DNA of 64,000 nt from Micromonospora sp. NBC_01740 (lineage in GTDB: Bacteria > Actinomycetota > Actinomycetes > Mycobacteriales > Micromonosporaceae): the NCBI RefSeq assembly GCF_035920365.1, contig NZ_CP109150.1, positions 992,001 through 1,056,000 on the forward strand, in the 5' to 3' direction. The first letter of the stretch is position 1. Each line of letters begins with the position of its first letter. The notes under the pieces were generated by a model. The model did not search any database and was not told the DNA's origin. It was given only the letters and a program-made list of their open reading frames with translations. Positions 1-8,739 of the stretch are shown piece after piece. The position numbers and the translations under genes are program-made.

Positions 1-1047
1 GAGGTCGACGAGGGTCGGATCCGGGCGGTGGCCGAGTACCCGTCGGTCCGCGACGGGCACTGGATCGTGCCGGGCTTCGTCGACATGCACACGCACGGCG
101 GCGGCGGGCACACCTTCACCACGGGCGACGCCGAGCAGGCCCGGCAGGCCGCCGACTTCCACCTGCGGCACGGCACCACCACCCTGCTGGCCAGCCTCGT
201 CAGCTCGCCCTTCGTGCTCATGCGCTCGGCCACCGAGGCGTTCGCCCCGCTGGTCGCCGAGGGGGTGCTGGCCGGGATCCACTTCGAGGGCCCGTACCTC
301 TCCTCGGCCCGCTGCGGCGCGCAGAACCCCGAGTACCTGCGCGACCCGTCCACCGACGAGCTGGCCGAGCTGATCGAGCTGGGCGGCGGGGCGGTCCGGA
401 TGGTCACCCTCGCCCCCGAGCGGGACGGCGCGCTGGAGGCGATCAAGCTGCTCACCGCGCACCGGGTGGTCGCCGCGGTCGGCCACACCGACGCCACGTA
501 CGACGAGACCCGCGCCGCCGTCGCGGCGGGCGCGAGCGTCGGCACCCACCTGTTCAACGGGATGCGGCCGGTGCACCACCGCGAGCCCGGCCCGGTGGTG
601 GCCCTGCTGGACGCCCCGAACGTGGTCTGCGAGCTGGTCGCCGACGGCGTGCACCTGCACGACGGGATGCTGGCCTTCGCCACCTCGACGGCGGGCCCCG
701 AGCGGTCCGCCCTGATCACCGACGCGATGGCCGCCGCCGGCATGGCCGACGGCGAGTACGACCTGGGCGGCCAGACGGTCACGGTGGCGGACGGCGTGGC
801 CCGGTTGGCCCGCGACGGCGCGATCGCGGGCAGCACCCTGACCATGGACGCCGCGCTGCGGCACGCGGTGGGCGCCGGGATCCCGATCGCGGACGCCGTA
901 CGGATGGCGGCCACCACGCCGGCCCGTGCCATCGGCCTCGGCGACCAGCTGGGCGCGCTCCAGGTCGGACTCCGGGCCGACCTGGTGGTGCTCGACGACG
1001 ACCTCAACGTGGTCCGGGTGATGCGCGGCGGCTCCTGGCTGGAGTGA
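1..1047 (+). CDS. nagA: N-acetylglucosamine-6-phosphate deacetylase, 5' end cut by window
   Basis: The enzyme removes acetate from GlcNAc-6-phosphate in the cytoplasm, feeding amino-sugar and peptidoglycan-recycling carbon into glucosamine-6-phosphate. The frame is open from base 1, so the true start lies upstream. The amidohydrolase metal motif GFVDMHTHGGGG is near the visible N-terminus. The acid EGPYL, the metal His in VGHTDA and GTHLFNGM, and the catalytic Asp in LITDAM follow in family order, and the C-terminus has the usual 'LGALQVGLRADLVVLD' ending. About 348 codons are visible of a usual 380 or so. Downstream it converges on the DUF4032 gene across a repeat-bearing hairpin. Identification is secure; only the start is missing. 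Confidence 0.95.
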   Translation, partial: EVDEGRIRAVAEYPSVRDGHWIVPGFVDMHTHGGGGHTFTTGDAEQARQAADFHLRHGTTTLLASLVSSPFVLMRSATEAFAPLVAEGVLAGIHFEGPYLSSARCGAQNPEYLRDPSTDELAELIELGGGAVRMVTLAPERDGALEAIKLLTAHRVVAAVGHTDATYDETRAAVAAGASVGTHLFNGMRPVHHREPGPVVALLDAPNVVCELVADGVHLHDGMLAFATSTAGPERSALITDAMAAAGMADGEYDLGGQTVTVADGVARLARDGAIAGSTLTMDAALRHAVGAGIPIADAVRMAATTPARAIGLGDQLGALQVGLRADLVVLDDDLNVVRVMRGGSWLE

Positions 1048-1091
1048 CGCAGCGAGGCGACAGCCCACCCGGGCGGAGGGGCTCACGTCCG

Positions 1092-1167
1092 CGCTGTCGA
1101 GCTGAATCGTCTACGACATCATGCAGGGCGCACAGGCCGAATCGTCTACGACATCAGCTCGACAGCG
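1092..1167. repeat. 14-bp perfect inverted repeat flanking two 18-bp direct repeats
   Basis: Arms cgctgtcgagctga (1092-1105) and tcagctcgacagcg (1154-1167) are exact reverse complements 48 bp apart. Inside, gaatcgtctacgacatca occurs twice, at 1104-1121 and 1139-1156. The right arm contains the stop codon and last codons of the minus-strand DUF4032 gene, so the structure sits between two convergent genes and could act as a bidirectional terminator. The same 18-bp motif recurs near 27.5 kb, which suggests a dispersed repeat rather than a simple terminator. Confidence 0.85.
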
Positions 1168-2404
1168 GTCGCGGAGAGAGTCCGTCGGAAGGACCATCAC
1201 CGCCCGTCACCACGTCGCCGAGCACCGCCTGCTCGTCGGGGCGGTGCACCAGCACGTCGGAGAGGAACGACTGCACGGCCGGGGCCATCCCGACATCCCG
1301 GCCGGCCCGCTCGGAGAGCAGCCACTTGTGCTCGATGATCTGGGCGAAGAGCTCCTGCGGCTCCAGCTTGCGGCGCAGGTGCGCGGGCACGGCCCGGACC
1401 ACCGGCTCGAAGACCTCGGTCAGCCAGCGGTGCGCGGCCTGCTGCTCGTCCATCAGGTAGCTCTCCGCCCGGTAGGCGTCCAGGTCGTTGAGCAGCCGGC
1501 GGGCCTGGTTCTCCTCGGCGTCGAGGCCGGTCAGGCGGAGCAGCCGCCGGGTGTGGTAGCCGGCGTCGACCACCTTCGGCCGGACCAGGTAGCGCCCGTT
1601 GTCGATCGTGGACATGGCCACCTCGGCGACGTCGAAGCCCAGCTCGTTGAGGCGGCGGATCCGCCCCTCGATGTCGTGCCGGGCCTCCCGCTCGACCTGC
1701 TGCTCGTAGGTGATCTCGTGCCACAGCCGCTCGTAGCGCTGCACGACCTCCTCGCAGACCACCTCCGGGTCGATCGACTCGTGCAGCAGCCCGGCGGCCT
1801 GGAGGTCGAGCGCCTCGCCGAAGATGTTGACGCGGGCGATCTCCAGGTCCTCGCCGCGCTGGCCGTTGGAGAGGGAGTGGTGCAGGGCGCCGGTCTCGGC
1901 GTCCACCAGGTAGGCGGCGAAGGCTCCGGCATCCCGCCGGAAGAGGGTGTTCGACAGCGAGCAGTCGCCCCAGAAGAAGCCGGTCAGGTGCATCCGGACG
2001 ATCAGGGCGGCCAGCGCGTCGAGCAGCCGGCCCATCGTCTCCGGGCGCAGGGTGTGCGAGAAGAGCGCCCGGTAGGGCAGCGAGAACTGCAGGTGCCGGG
2101 TGATCAGCACCGACTCGAGGGGTTCCCCGTCGTCGGTCTGCCGGTCGGCGACGATCGCCACCGCCTCGACCGACGGGAAGTCGATCCGCTCCAGGGCGCG
2201 GAGCAGGTCGTACTCCCGCTCGGCGATCCGCTCGCGGGTCTCCTTGAACGCGTAGACGTACTCACCCAGCCGGACGAAGCGGACGATGTGCCGGGAGATG
2301 CCCTGCGGCAGCGCCACCAGGTGTTGCGCAGGCCACTCCTCCAGCGGGGTCGACCAAGGTAGGTCGAGCAACGCCGGGTCCACGAGGGCCGAGGTGATCC
2401 GCAC
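1154..2404 (-). CDS. DUF4032 domain protein with kinase-like N-terminal fold
   Basis: The 416-residue protein matches the actinobacterial DUF4032 family: an N-terminal part resembling lipopolysaccharide/RIO-type kinases (GFFWGDCSLSNTLFR around the catalytic loop, with LVDAETGA resembling a DFG-like metal site) followed by the DUF4032 C-terminal half. The GTG at 2404 is preferred because the upstream codons (a Pro/Arg-rich stretch) look non-coding and conserved sequence begins with RITSALVDPALL. No substrate is known for the family. It converges with nagA and is divergent from the PAP2 phosphatase. The final codons overlap the 1.1-kb inverted repeat. Confidence 0.8.
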   Translation of the reverse strand: MRITSALVDPALLDLPWSTPLEEWPAQHLVALPQGISRHIVRFVRLGEYVYAFKETRERIAEREYDLLRALERIDFPSVEAVAIVADRQTDDGEPLESVLITRHLQFSLPYRALFSHTLRPETMGRLLDALAALIVRMHLTGFFWGDCSLSNTLFRRDAGAFAAYLVDAETGALHHSLSNGQRGEDLEIARVNIFGEALDLQAAGLLHESIDPEVVCEEVVQRYERLWHEITYEQQVEREARHDIEGRIRRLNELGFDVAEVAMSTIDNGRYLVRPKVVDAGYHTRRLLRLTGLDAEENQARRLLNDLDAYRAESYLMDEQQAAHRWLTEVFEPVVRAVPAHLRRKLEPQELFAQIIEHKWLLSERAGRDVGMAPAVQSFLSDVLVHRPDEQAVLGDVVTGGDGPSDGLSPRPLSS

Positions 2405-2517
2405 GGGGACAAGTCTGACGGGTACCCCCCGCCGAGCGCCTCCCTTCGTGGCTCGGCACACAGGCGGCCCCGGCCCGTCCCCATCCGGCGCCGACCGGGG
2501 CCGGTAGCGTGGTCGGG

Positions 2518-3285
2518 GTGCGGGAGACCACGACGGTACGGGCAAAGGTGCAGCTCCGGCCGGTCCGGCCGGCCGGCTGGTGGTTCGACGCGCTGCTGCT
2601 GACCGCCCTCGTCGGGTTGACCGTGGCCCTCGCCGGTGAGCGGCTCTTCGGGATCGACCGCGCGATCGCCGACTGGTCGCAGGCGCACCGGCCGACGGCC
2701 GCGCACTGGACGGCGGTGGTGCTCAACTACCTGGGCCAGGGCACCCCGTTGACGTTGATCGCCCTGGGGCTCGGGGTGCTGCTCGCGGTGCGGCTGAGGT
2801 CGGTCCGCCCGGTGCTGCCGCCGGTGCTCGCCTTCGCCCTCAGCTACCTGACCATCGGCCCGCTCAAGGTGTGGACCGCCCGGCCCGCGCCCAGCGCGAG
2901 CGTCAAGAAACCCTTCCTCCCCGCCGAGCAGACCCTCCCGCTGTTCCAGGACGAGCTGCCGCTGAAGTTCGCCCAGTCCTACCCCTCCGGCCACGTGGCG
3001 AACGCGATCCTCTGGTACGGCGTCATCGCGCTGCTGCTCGCCCCGCTGCTGCGCACGTACGGCCGGACCGTGCCGCCCCGGCTGGTCACCGTGGTCCGGG
3101 TCGTGCCGCCGGTGGTGGTGCTCTGCACCACCACCTACCTCGGCTGGCACTGGCTGACCGACTCGGTCGCCGGGCTGCTGCTGGGGCTTCTCCTCGACCG
3201 GCTGGTGCACCGGGTGCCGTGGGACGACCTGCCGCTGCCGGGAGCGCTGCGGGACTGGAACCGTCCGTTCATCTCCGCCCCCTAG
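2518..3285 (+). CDS. PAP2-family membrane phosphatase
   Basis: This 255-residue integral membrane phosphatase carries the three PAP2 signature blocks in order: KVWTARPAP (KX6RP-like), YPSGHVANA (PSGH) and GWHWLTDSVAG (the SRX5HX3D region, with catalytic His and Asp). Several hydrophobic helices separate them. The family dephosphorylates lipid phosphates such as phosphatidic acid or undecaprenyl pyrophosphate at the outer membrane face; the substrate here cannot be told from sequence. GTG at 2518 is used; another in-frame GTG at 2509 is possible. The next gene, an APC permease, starts only 9 bases after the stop, so the two probably form a transcription unit. Confidence 0.85.
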   Translation: MRETTTVRAKVQLRPVRPAGWWFDALLLTALVGLTVALAGERLFGIDRAIADWSQAHRPTAAHWTAVVLNYLGQGTPLTLIALGLGVLLAVRLRSVRPVLPPVLAFALSYLTIGPLKVWTARPAPSASVKKPFLPAEQTLPLFQDELPLKFAQSYPSGHVANAILWYGVIALLLAPLLRTYGRTVPPRLVTVVRVVPPVVVLCTTTYLGWHWLTDSVAGLLLGLLLDRLVHRVPWDDLPLPGALRDWNRPFISAP

Positions 3286-3294
3286 GGTCCCGCC

Positions 3295-4530
3295 GTGGAT
3301 CGACTGGCACGCCGGCTGGGCGTACGGGATGCGGTGGTCATCGGCCTGGGGTCGATGCTCGGCGCGGGCGTCTTCGTGGTCTTCGCGCCCGCCGCGGCGG
3401 CGGCCGGCGGGGCCGGTCTGCTGGCCGCGCTGGTGCTGGCCGGCTTCATCGCCTTCTGCAACGCGACCAGCTCGGCCCGGCTCGCGGCCCGCTACCCCGA
3501 GTCCGGCGGCACCTACGTGTACGGGCGGGAGCGGCTCGGCCCGTTCGCCGGGTTCCTGGCCGGCTGGGGCTTCGTGGCCGGCAAGACGGCGAGCTGCGCG
3601 GCGATGGCGTTGACCATCGGGGCGTACCTCTGGCCGGGGCAGGCCCGGCTCGTCGCCGTCGGCGCGGTGGCGGCGGTGACCGCCGTGAACCTGCGCGGCA
3701 TCGGCAGGACCGCGACCGCGACGAAGGTCCTGGTGGGCGTGGTGCTGGCGGTGCTGGCCCTGGTCGCGGTGGCCGGCGCGGCCGGCGGCGACGTCTCGCT
3801 CGACCGGCTCGGCGACCTCGGCGGCGGGCGGGGCGTGCTCACTGCCGCCGGGCTGCTCTTCTTCGCCTTCGCCGGATACGCGCGGATCGCCACCCTCGGC
3901 GAGGAGGTACGCGACCCGGCGCGGACCATCCCCCGGGCGGTCCCGCTGGCCCTCGGCGTGGTGCTGGCGGTCTACCTGGTGCTCGCCGTGGTCACGGTCG
4001 GCGTGCTCGGGGCCGACCGGCTGGCCGGTTCCGCCGCGCCCCTGGCCGACGTGGTGACGGCCGCCGGGCTGCCCGGCCTGGCGTGGCTGGTGCGGGCCGG
4101 GGCGACGGTGGCGGTGACCGGGGTGCTGCTCTCCCTGCTCGCCGGGGTGGGGCGCACCGCGTTGGCGATGGCCCGCCGCCGCGACCTGCCGGGGGCGCTC
4201 GCCGCCGTCCACCCGGTGCACCGGGTGCCGCACCGGGCGGAGCTGGCCGTGGCCGCCGTGGTGGTGGCGATCGTGCTGCTGGGCGACGTACGCGGCGCGA
4301 TCGGCTTCTCCAGCTGCACCGTGCTGGTCTACTACGCGATCACCAACGCCGCCGCGCTGACGCTGGGCCGGGACCCGGGCCGGCGGCTGCCGGTGCGGGC
4401 GCTGGCCGTGCTGGGGCTGGCCGGCTGCCTGCTGCTCGCGGTCAACCTGCCGCCGGCCAGCGTGCTCGCCGGCGTCGCCGTGCTCGCCGTCGGCGCCCTC
4501 TGGTACGCCCTGCGCCCGCGCCGGGCCTGA
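3295..4530 (+). CDS. APC-family amino-acid/polyamine permease
   Basis: A 411-residue polytopic protein with about twelve hydrophobic segments. The N-terminal VIGLGSMLGAGVFVVFAP is the glycine-rich helix 1 of the amino acid-polyamine-organocation superfamily, followed by the second-helix region SSARLAARYPESGGTYVYGRE and the conserved FFAFAGYARIATLGEEVRDPARTIPRAV. It should import amino acids or related cations by secondary transport; specificity is not readable. It begins with GTG just downstream of the PAP2 gene and converges with the channel gene across a 40-bp gap. Confidence 0.85.
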   Translation: MDRLARRLGVRDAVVIGLGSMLGAGVFVVFAPAAAAAGGAGLLAALVLAGFIAFCNATSSARLAARYPESGGTYVYGRERLGPFAGFLAGWGFVAGKTASCAAMALTIGAYLWPGQARLVAVGAVAAVTAVNLRGIGRTATATKVLVGVVLAVLALVAVAGAAGGDVSLDRLGDLGGGRGVLTAAGLLFFAFAGYARIATLGEEVRDPARTIPRAVPLALGVVLAVYLVLAVVTVGVLGADRLAGSAAPLADVVTAAGLPGLAWLVRAGATVAVTGVLLSLLAGVGRTALAMARRRDLPGALAAVHPVHRVPHRAELAVAAVVVAIVLLGDVRGAIGFSSCTVLVYYAITNAAALTLGRDPGRRLPVRALAVLGLAGCLLLAVNLPPASVLAGVAVLAVGALWYALRPRRA

Positions 4531-4570
4531 CGCCGCTCCCGGGACGCGCAGCACGGCGGACCGGGCGCCG

Positions 4571-6355
4571 TCACTCCTCCGGCTGGCGGGGCGCGGGCGT
4601 GACCGGGTCCTCCGGCGGGGGCGCGGCCTCGCGGAGCAGGGCGTTCAGGCCGGCCCGGCGGGCCACCACCGTCAGCCGGTCGCCCGCGACGATCACCAGC
4701 CGGGCATCGGGCGCCCAGTCGAGGCGCTGGCCGGCCCGGGCGTGCGCCAGCAGGCGTACGCTCTCGGCCCGCCCGACGGCGGCGAGCGGCCTGCCGTCCA
4801 GCGACGACCCGGCGGCGACGGAGACCTCGGTGACCAGCAGCGCGTGCCGGCCGACCGGGATGGTGGCGATCACGGCGCGGTCCAGCAGCGCGGCGGAGAA
4901 CGAGAACGCGGCGAGGTACGACACGCTGCGCGAGACGCCGATGCCGAACGCCTGCTGGATACGTTCGGCGAAGTGGCCGTCGAAGAGGCGCAGCACCACC
5001 TGGAGTTCCGGGTTGACGGCCCGGCCGATGAGCGCCGCCTGGAGGTTGGTCTCGTCGTCGGTGGAGACCACCACCAGTGCCTGGCAGCCGCCCACGGAGG
5101 CCGACTGGAGGGTCTCCTCCAGCGCGGCGTCGCCCACGATCAGCGGCACGCCGAGCCGCCGGGCCAGCGCGCCACCGCGCGGCTCGGGCACCTTGTCGAT
5201 CGCCACCACCTCGACGCCGAAGTCGCAGAGCTGGGCCATCACCCGGGTGCCGACGTTGCCCAGCCCGACCACCACCACGTGCCCGGAGCGCTCGGGCTGG
5301 ATGCGGCCGGAGTGCAGAGCCAGCCGGGCGTTGACGATGCCGTCCACCACCACGGCGGTGATCAGCGGGATCAGCGCCAGCCCGGCCAGGTTGAGCACCA
5401 CCTGCATGACCTGCTCGGCGGCCGACTTGTCGGGGTTCGGATCCTGCCCGGTCAGGGTGGTCACCAGCGTCAGGTAGAGCGAGTCGGCCCAGTCCTCGTG
5501 CGCGGCGTAGCCGTTGAGCGAGCCGAGCACCCCGATCACCGCCAGCAGCACGATCACCGCGACGCCGATCTTGCGGGTGGCGAAGCTGCGCACCGCGCGC
5601 AGCAGCACCGTCAGGGGGCGGCGGCGCCGGCGGGCCCGCACCAGCCGGCGGGCGGCCAGTTCCGTCCCCGGCGGCGTCCCGGTCGCCTCGGCGATCACCA
5701 GGTCGGCCGCGCGTTCGTCGGCGGGCAGCAGCCGGACCTGCTGCGGGTCGCGGGTGTCGGCGACCCCGCAGACCACGTCGGGCGGACGTACGTCCTCGCG
5801 GCGGGCCACGTAGAGGGTGCGCCCGCCGTGCCGGAAGTGGGTGGGGGCGACCTCGCCCAACGCGGCGGCCACGAAGGCGGGGGCGGCCATGGAGGCGTCG
5901 GAGAGCACGGCCGAGTCGGGGAAGATCTGCCGCACCCCGTTGGCGAGGCCGGTGTTGAACATCCGCACCACCAGCCGCAGCCGGGGCTCGACCTCCTGCG
6001 CGCAGAGCGCGGCGTGCATGTTGCCGACGTCGTCCTGGTGCAGCAGGGCCAGCCCGTCGGCGCCGGCCAGCCCGGCCCGACGGAAGGTCACCTCGTCCAG
6101 CCGGTCGGCGCGGACGACCTCGACGCCCTGGAGGTCCCGCCCGTCGGGCTCGTCCGAGCGCGGTCGTTCGGGCACGACCAGGGTGATCCGGACGCGGCCG
6201 GCCTGGAGCTCGGTGGCGAGCAGCGCCCGCACCACCCAGTAGGCGAGGGCGTCGCGACCACAGATCACGTAGTGCGCCCGCGCGTCCCCGTTGACCCGGA
6301 GCCGCCGGCCGGCACGCCGCGCACGATCCAGCAGGGGCTCCGCCATGTGCCGCAT
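4571..6355 (-). CDS. NAD-binding (TrkA-N/RCK) ion-channel protein
   Basis: The 594-residue protein has two Rossmann modules around a small membrane domain. The first is near residue 28 (HYVICGRDALAYWVVRALL) and the second near residue 340 (HVVVVGLGNVGTRVMAQL, GxGxxG). Between them lie a hydrophobic helix (ATRKIGVAVIVLLAVIG), a pore-like segment (ADSLYLTLVTTLTGQD) and a second helix. This helix-pore-helix plus RCK layout is that of potassium-channel-like proteins, but the usual GYG selectivity filter is absent, as in CASTOR/POLLUX-type channels. It is probably a plasma-membrane cation channel gated by nucleotide or ligand binding. An alternative ATG lies nine bases inside the start. Confidence 0.75.
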   Translation of the reverse strand: MRHMAEPLLDRARRAGRRLRVNGDARAHYVICGRDALAYWVVRALLATELQAGRVRITLVVPERPRSDEPDGRDLQGVEVVRADRLDEVTFRRAGLAGADGLALLHQDDVGNMHAALCAQEVEPRLRLVVRMFNTGLANGVRQIFPDSAVLSDASMAAPAFVAAALGEVAPTHFRHGGRTLYVARREDVRPPDVVCGVADTRDPQQVRLLPADERAADLVIAEATGTPPGTELAARRLVRARRRRRPLTVLLRAVRSFATRKIGVAVIVLLAVIGVLGSLNGYAAHEDWADSLYLTLVTTLTGQDPNPDKSAAEQVMQVVLNLAGLALIPLITAVVVDGIVNARLALHSGRIQPERSGHVVVVGLGNVGTRVMAQLCDFGVEVVAIDKVPEPRGGALARRLGVPLIVGDAALEETLQSASVGGCQALVVVSTDDETNLQAALIGRAVNPELQVVLRLFDGHFAERIQQAFGIGVSRSVSYLAAFSFSAALLDRAVIATIPVGRHALLVTEVSVAAGSSLDGRPLAAVGRAESVRLLAHARAGQRLDWAPDARLVIVAGDRLTVVARRAGLNALLREAAPPPEDPVTPAPRQPEE

Positions 6356-6446
6356 CGTAGTCAGCCGGTCGCGCCGGACGCAGCCCCGTGATCATGAACG
6401 CTGGTCGCGCCGGCATGTCCCTCCCGGCGACGGGTAGAGCACCGGC

Positions 6447-6938
6447 ATGCAGACGTTCCTGCCGTACCCGGACTTCCTGGCCAGCGCCCGGACGCTGGAC
6501 CAGAAGCGGCTGGGCAAGCAGCGGGTGGAGACCATCCAGGTGCTGCGCGGGCTGACCTGGCCCACGTACGGCTGGCGCAACCACCCGGCGGTGAAGATGT
6601 GGGCCGGGTACGAGGAGGCCCTCACCCGGTACGGGTTGGACGTCTGCGCGGTCTGGTGCGAGCCCGGCCGGGCCGACACGTGCGCGACCACGATGACCGC
6701 CGACCTCGCCGCCGCCTGCGGCCTGACCCGGGTCCGCACCCAGGTCGAGCTGGCCGAGGCCGGGGAGTTGCCGCCCTGGCTGGGCCGCGACGACCTGCAC
6801 CTGAGCCACCGCTCGTCGCTGCTGCGTAAGGACCCCGGCCACTACGGGCCGCTCTTCGGCGACGACGTCCCGCCCGACCTGGAGTACGTCTGGCCCGCCT
6901 CCGACCGGGAACGGCGCTGCCTCCCGCCGCCGGAGTGA
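6447..6938 (+). CDS. MSMEG_6728-family / pyrimidine-dimer glycosylase-like protein
   Basis: This 163-residue cytosolic protein begins MQTFLPYPDFLASARTLDQKRLGKQRVE, the hallmark of the MSMEG_6728 family, which is distantly related to T4 endonuclease V-type pyrimidine dimer DNA glycosylases. The conserved GWRNHPAVKMWAGYEEAL and the C-terminal HRSSLLRKDPGHYGPLFG are present, so the protein is complete. A DNA-repair role is inferred from the family relationship only. It is divergently oriented from the channel gene, with about 90 bases between starts. Confidence 0.75.
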   Translation: MQTFLPYPDFLASARTLDQKRLGKQRVETIQVLRGLTWPTYGWRNHPAVKMWAGYEEALTRYGLDVCAVWCEPGRADTCATTMTADLAAACGLTRVRTQVELAEAGELPPWLGRDDLHLSHRSSLLRKDPGHYGPLFGDDVPPDLEYVWPASDRERRCLPPPE

Positions 6939-7028
6939 TGGCGGGGCACGTCAGGCGCTTCCCGCGGGAAAGGGTTCCCGCGATGGCTGAGCGGGCAGAC
7001 TGGAGACCCACCCGGCGGGAAGGTGCAC

Positions 7029-8561
7029 ATGGCGCTGTCGAAAGTGGTCGGTCGACTCATCGGCGTACGCGAGCACGAGGTGGACCCGGGCGGTGGTGGC
7101 GCCCCCCGCGTGCCGGGCCGGGTCGAGGCGGTGGTGGTCGGCGGCGGGATCGCCGGCATGTCGGCGGCGGTGGTGCTGGCCGAGCGCGGGGTGGCGGTGA
7201 CGGTGCTGGAGGCCGCACCGACGCTCGGCGGCCGGCTCGGGGCCTGGCCGGAGACGCTCGCCGACGGCAGCCGGCAGATGAACGAGCACGGCTTCCACGC
7301 GTTCTTCCGGCAGTACTACAACTGGCGCTCCATCCTGCGCCGCGCGGACCCGGGGCTGGGCTTTCTCAAGCCGGTCCCGGGCTACCCGATCCTGAGCGAG
7401 CAGTGGCCCACCGAGGAGTTCGGCAGGCTGCCGCCCGCGCCGCCGATGAACCTGCTGGCGCTGCTGCTACGCAGCCCCAGCCTGCGCCTGCGCGACCTGC
7501 GGGGCATGGACCGGGACGCCGCGCTGCCGCTGCTCACCTACGACCCGGGGCGCACCTACGCCGAGTTCGACGACACGACCGCCGACGCGCTGCTCGCCTC
7601 GCTGCGGCTGCCCGACCGGGCCCGCGCGATGCTCTTCGAGGTCTTCTCCCACTCGTTCTTCAACCACGAGGCGGAGATGTCGGCGGCGGAGATGATCGCC
7701 CAGTTCCACTTCTACCTGCTCGGTAACCCGGAGGGGCTGGCCTTCGACTGCCCCGACGAGGACTACGCGACGGCGATCTGGGAGCCGCTGGCACGGCACG
7801 TGGAGAAGCACGGCGGCCGGGTGCTGACGGGCGCCGCCGCCACCGCCGTGACCCGCGACGGCGGGGGCTGGCGGGTGGCGACCGCCGACGGCACGTCGTA
7901 CCCGGCCGGGCACGTGGTGCTCGCCGTCGACCCGCCCGCCCTGGCCGCGCTGGTCGCCGCCTCGCCCGGCCTGGCGGACCACGCGCCCCGGCTGGCGGCG
8001 CGGATGCCCGCGTTCGGCCGGCCCGGCCCGCCGTACGCGGTGGCGCGCTTCTGGTGCGACGGGGACGTCGCCGCAGACCGGGCGGTGTTCAGCGGGGTGT
8101 CCCGGCAGCCCACCCTGGACTCGGTGACCCTCTACCACCGGCTGGAGCACGAGTCCCGCCGCTGGGCCGAGCGCACCGGCGGCTCGGTGGTGGAGCTGCA
8201 CGCGTACGCCTGCGACGCGGGCGTGCCCGCCGAGGAGCTGGCCGAACGGATGCGGGTCGAGCTGACCGCGCTCTGGCCGGAGGCGGCCCGGCTGCGGGTC
8301 CGCGAGCTGCGCGCCCGGGTGGAGGCGCAGGCGCCGGCGTTCACGCCCGGCAGCCACGCCTGGCGGCCGGGGGTACGCACCGACGCCGACGGGCTCTACC
8401 TGGCCGGCGACGGCATCCGCACCGATTTCCCCAGTGCCCTGATGGAGCGGTCGGCGGCGACCGGGATCATCGCGGCCAACCATGTCCTGCGGGCCGAGGG
8501 CGGCGCGGCGGAACGGGTCTGCTCGATCCGGCCCCGAGGCCTGCTCGCCGGACGGGGCTGA
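7029..8561 (+). CDS. FAD-dependent carotenoid desaturase-like protein (CrtU / isorenieratene-synthase-like)
   Basis: The protein has a dinucleotide-binding N-terminus (AVVVGGGIAGMSAAVVLAERG), then GGRLGAWPETLADG and GFHAFFRQYYNWRSILRR. Those blocks closely resemble actinobacterial CrtU, the desaturase/methyltransferase that makes aromatic carotenoid end groups. The C-terminal FAD motif (LYLAGDGIRTDFPSALMERSAATG) is intact. Length is 510 residues, normal for CrtU. ATG at 7029 follows a purine-rich ribosome site; a GTG two codons upstream is possible. No crtB/crtI/crtE/crtY gene is nearby, so a carotenoid substrate is inferred from similarity only. The last codons merge into a 32-bp tandem repeat. 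Confidence 0.7.
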   Translation: MALSKVVGRLIGVREHEVDPGGGGAPRVPGRVEAVVVGGGIAGMSAAVVLAERGVAVTVLEAAPTLGGRLGAWPETLADGSRQMNEHGFHAFFRQYYNWRSILRRADPGLGFLKPVPGYPILSEQWPTEEFGRLPPAPPMNLLALLLRSPSLRLRDLRGMDRDAALPLLTYDPGRTYAEFDDTTADALLASLRLPDRARAMLFEVFSHSFFNHEAEMSAAEMIAQFHFYLLGNPEGLAFDCPDEDYATAIWEPLARHVEKHGGRVLTGAAATAVTRDGGGWRVATADGTSYPAGHVVLAVDPPALAALVAASPGLADHAPRLAARMPAFGRPGPPYAVARFWCDGDVAADRAVFSGVSRQPTLDSVTLYHRLEHESRRWAERTGGSVVELHAYACDAGVPAEELAERMRVELTALWPEAARLRVRELRARVEAQAPAFTPGSHAWRPGVRTDADGLYLAGDGIRTDFPSALMERSAATGIIAANHVLRAEGGAAERVCSIRPRGLLAGRG

Positions 8562-8680
8562 CCGGCCCGGGGTCTGCGCGCCGGGCGGGCTGACCGGTCC
8601 GAGGTCTGCGCGCCGGGCGGGCTGACCGGTCCGAGGTCTGCGCGCCGGGCGGGCTGACCGGCCCGGGGCCTGCCCGCCCA
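8557..8680. repeat. 32-bp tandem repeat (about 3.8 copies) starting at a stop codon
   Basis: Units start at 8557, 8589, 8621 and 8653, each beginning gctgaccgg and continuing through a ggtctgcgcgccgggcgg-like tail. Units two and three are identical; the last is incomplete and diverged. The end of the CrtU-like gene (RGLLAGRG plus stop) reads as a degenerate earlier unit, so the array seems to have expanded from the gene's 3' end. No spacers of unique sequence are present. Confidence 0.9.
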
Positions 8681-8739
8681 GCGACGAGGAGCAAACCGGG
8701 CAAATCGGCCGTTCGGTTCACTTAGGCTGATCGTCTGGG

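Noticed and set aside
2104..4554. 816-codon minus-strand open frame
   Set aside because: Gln/His/Pro/Arg-rich low-complexity translation antisense to PAP2 and APC genes; an effect of high GC, with no conserved motif.
4332..6842. 836-codon minus-strand open frame
   Set aside because: Composition is Arg/Gly/Ala-biased and it overlaps the channel and APC genes in another frame; not protein-like.
8557..8680. CRISPR array
   Set aside because: Units are directly abutting tandem copies with no unique spacers; likewise at 41059 and 54835, and no cas genes.
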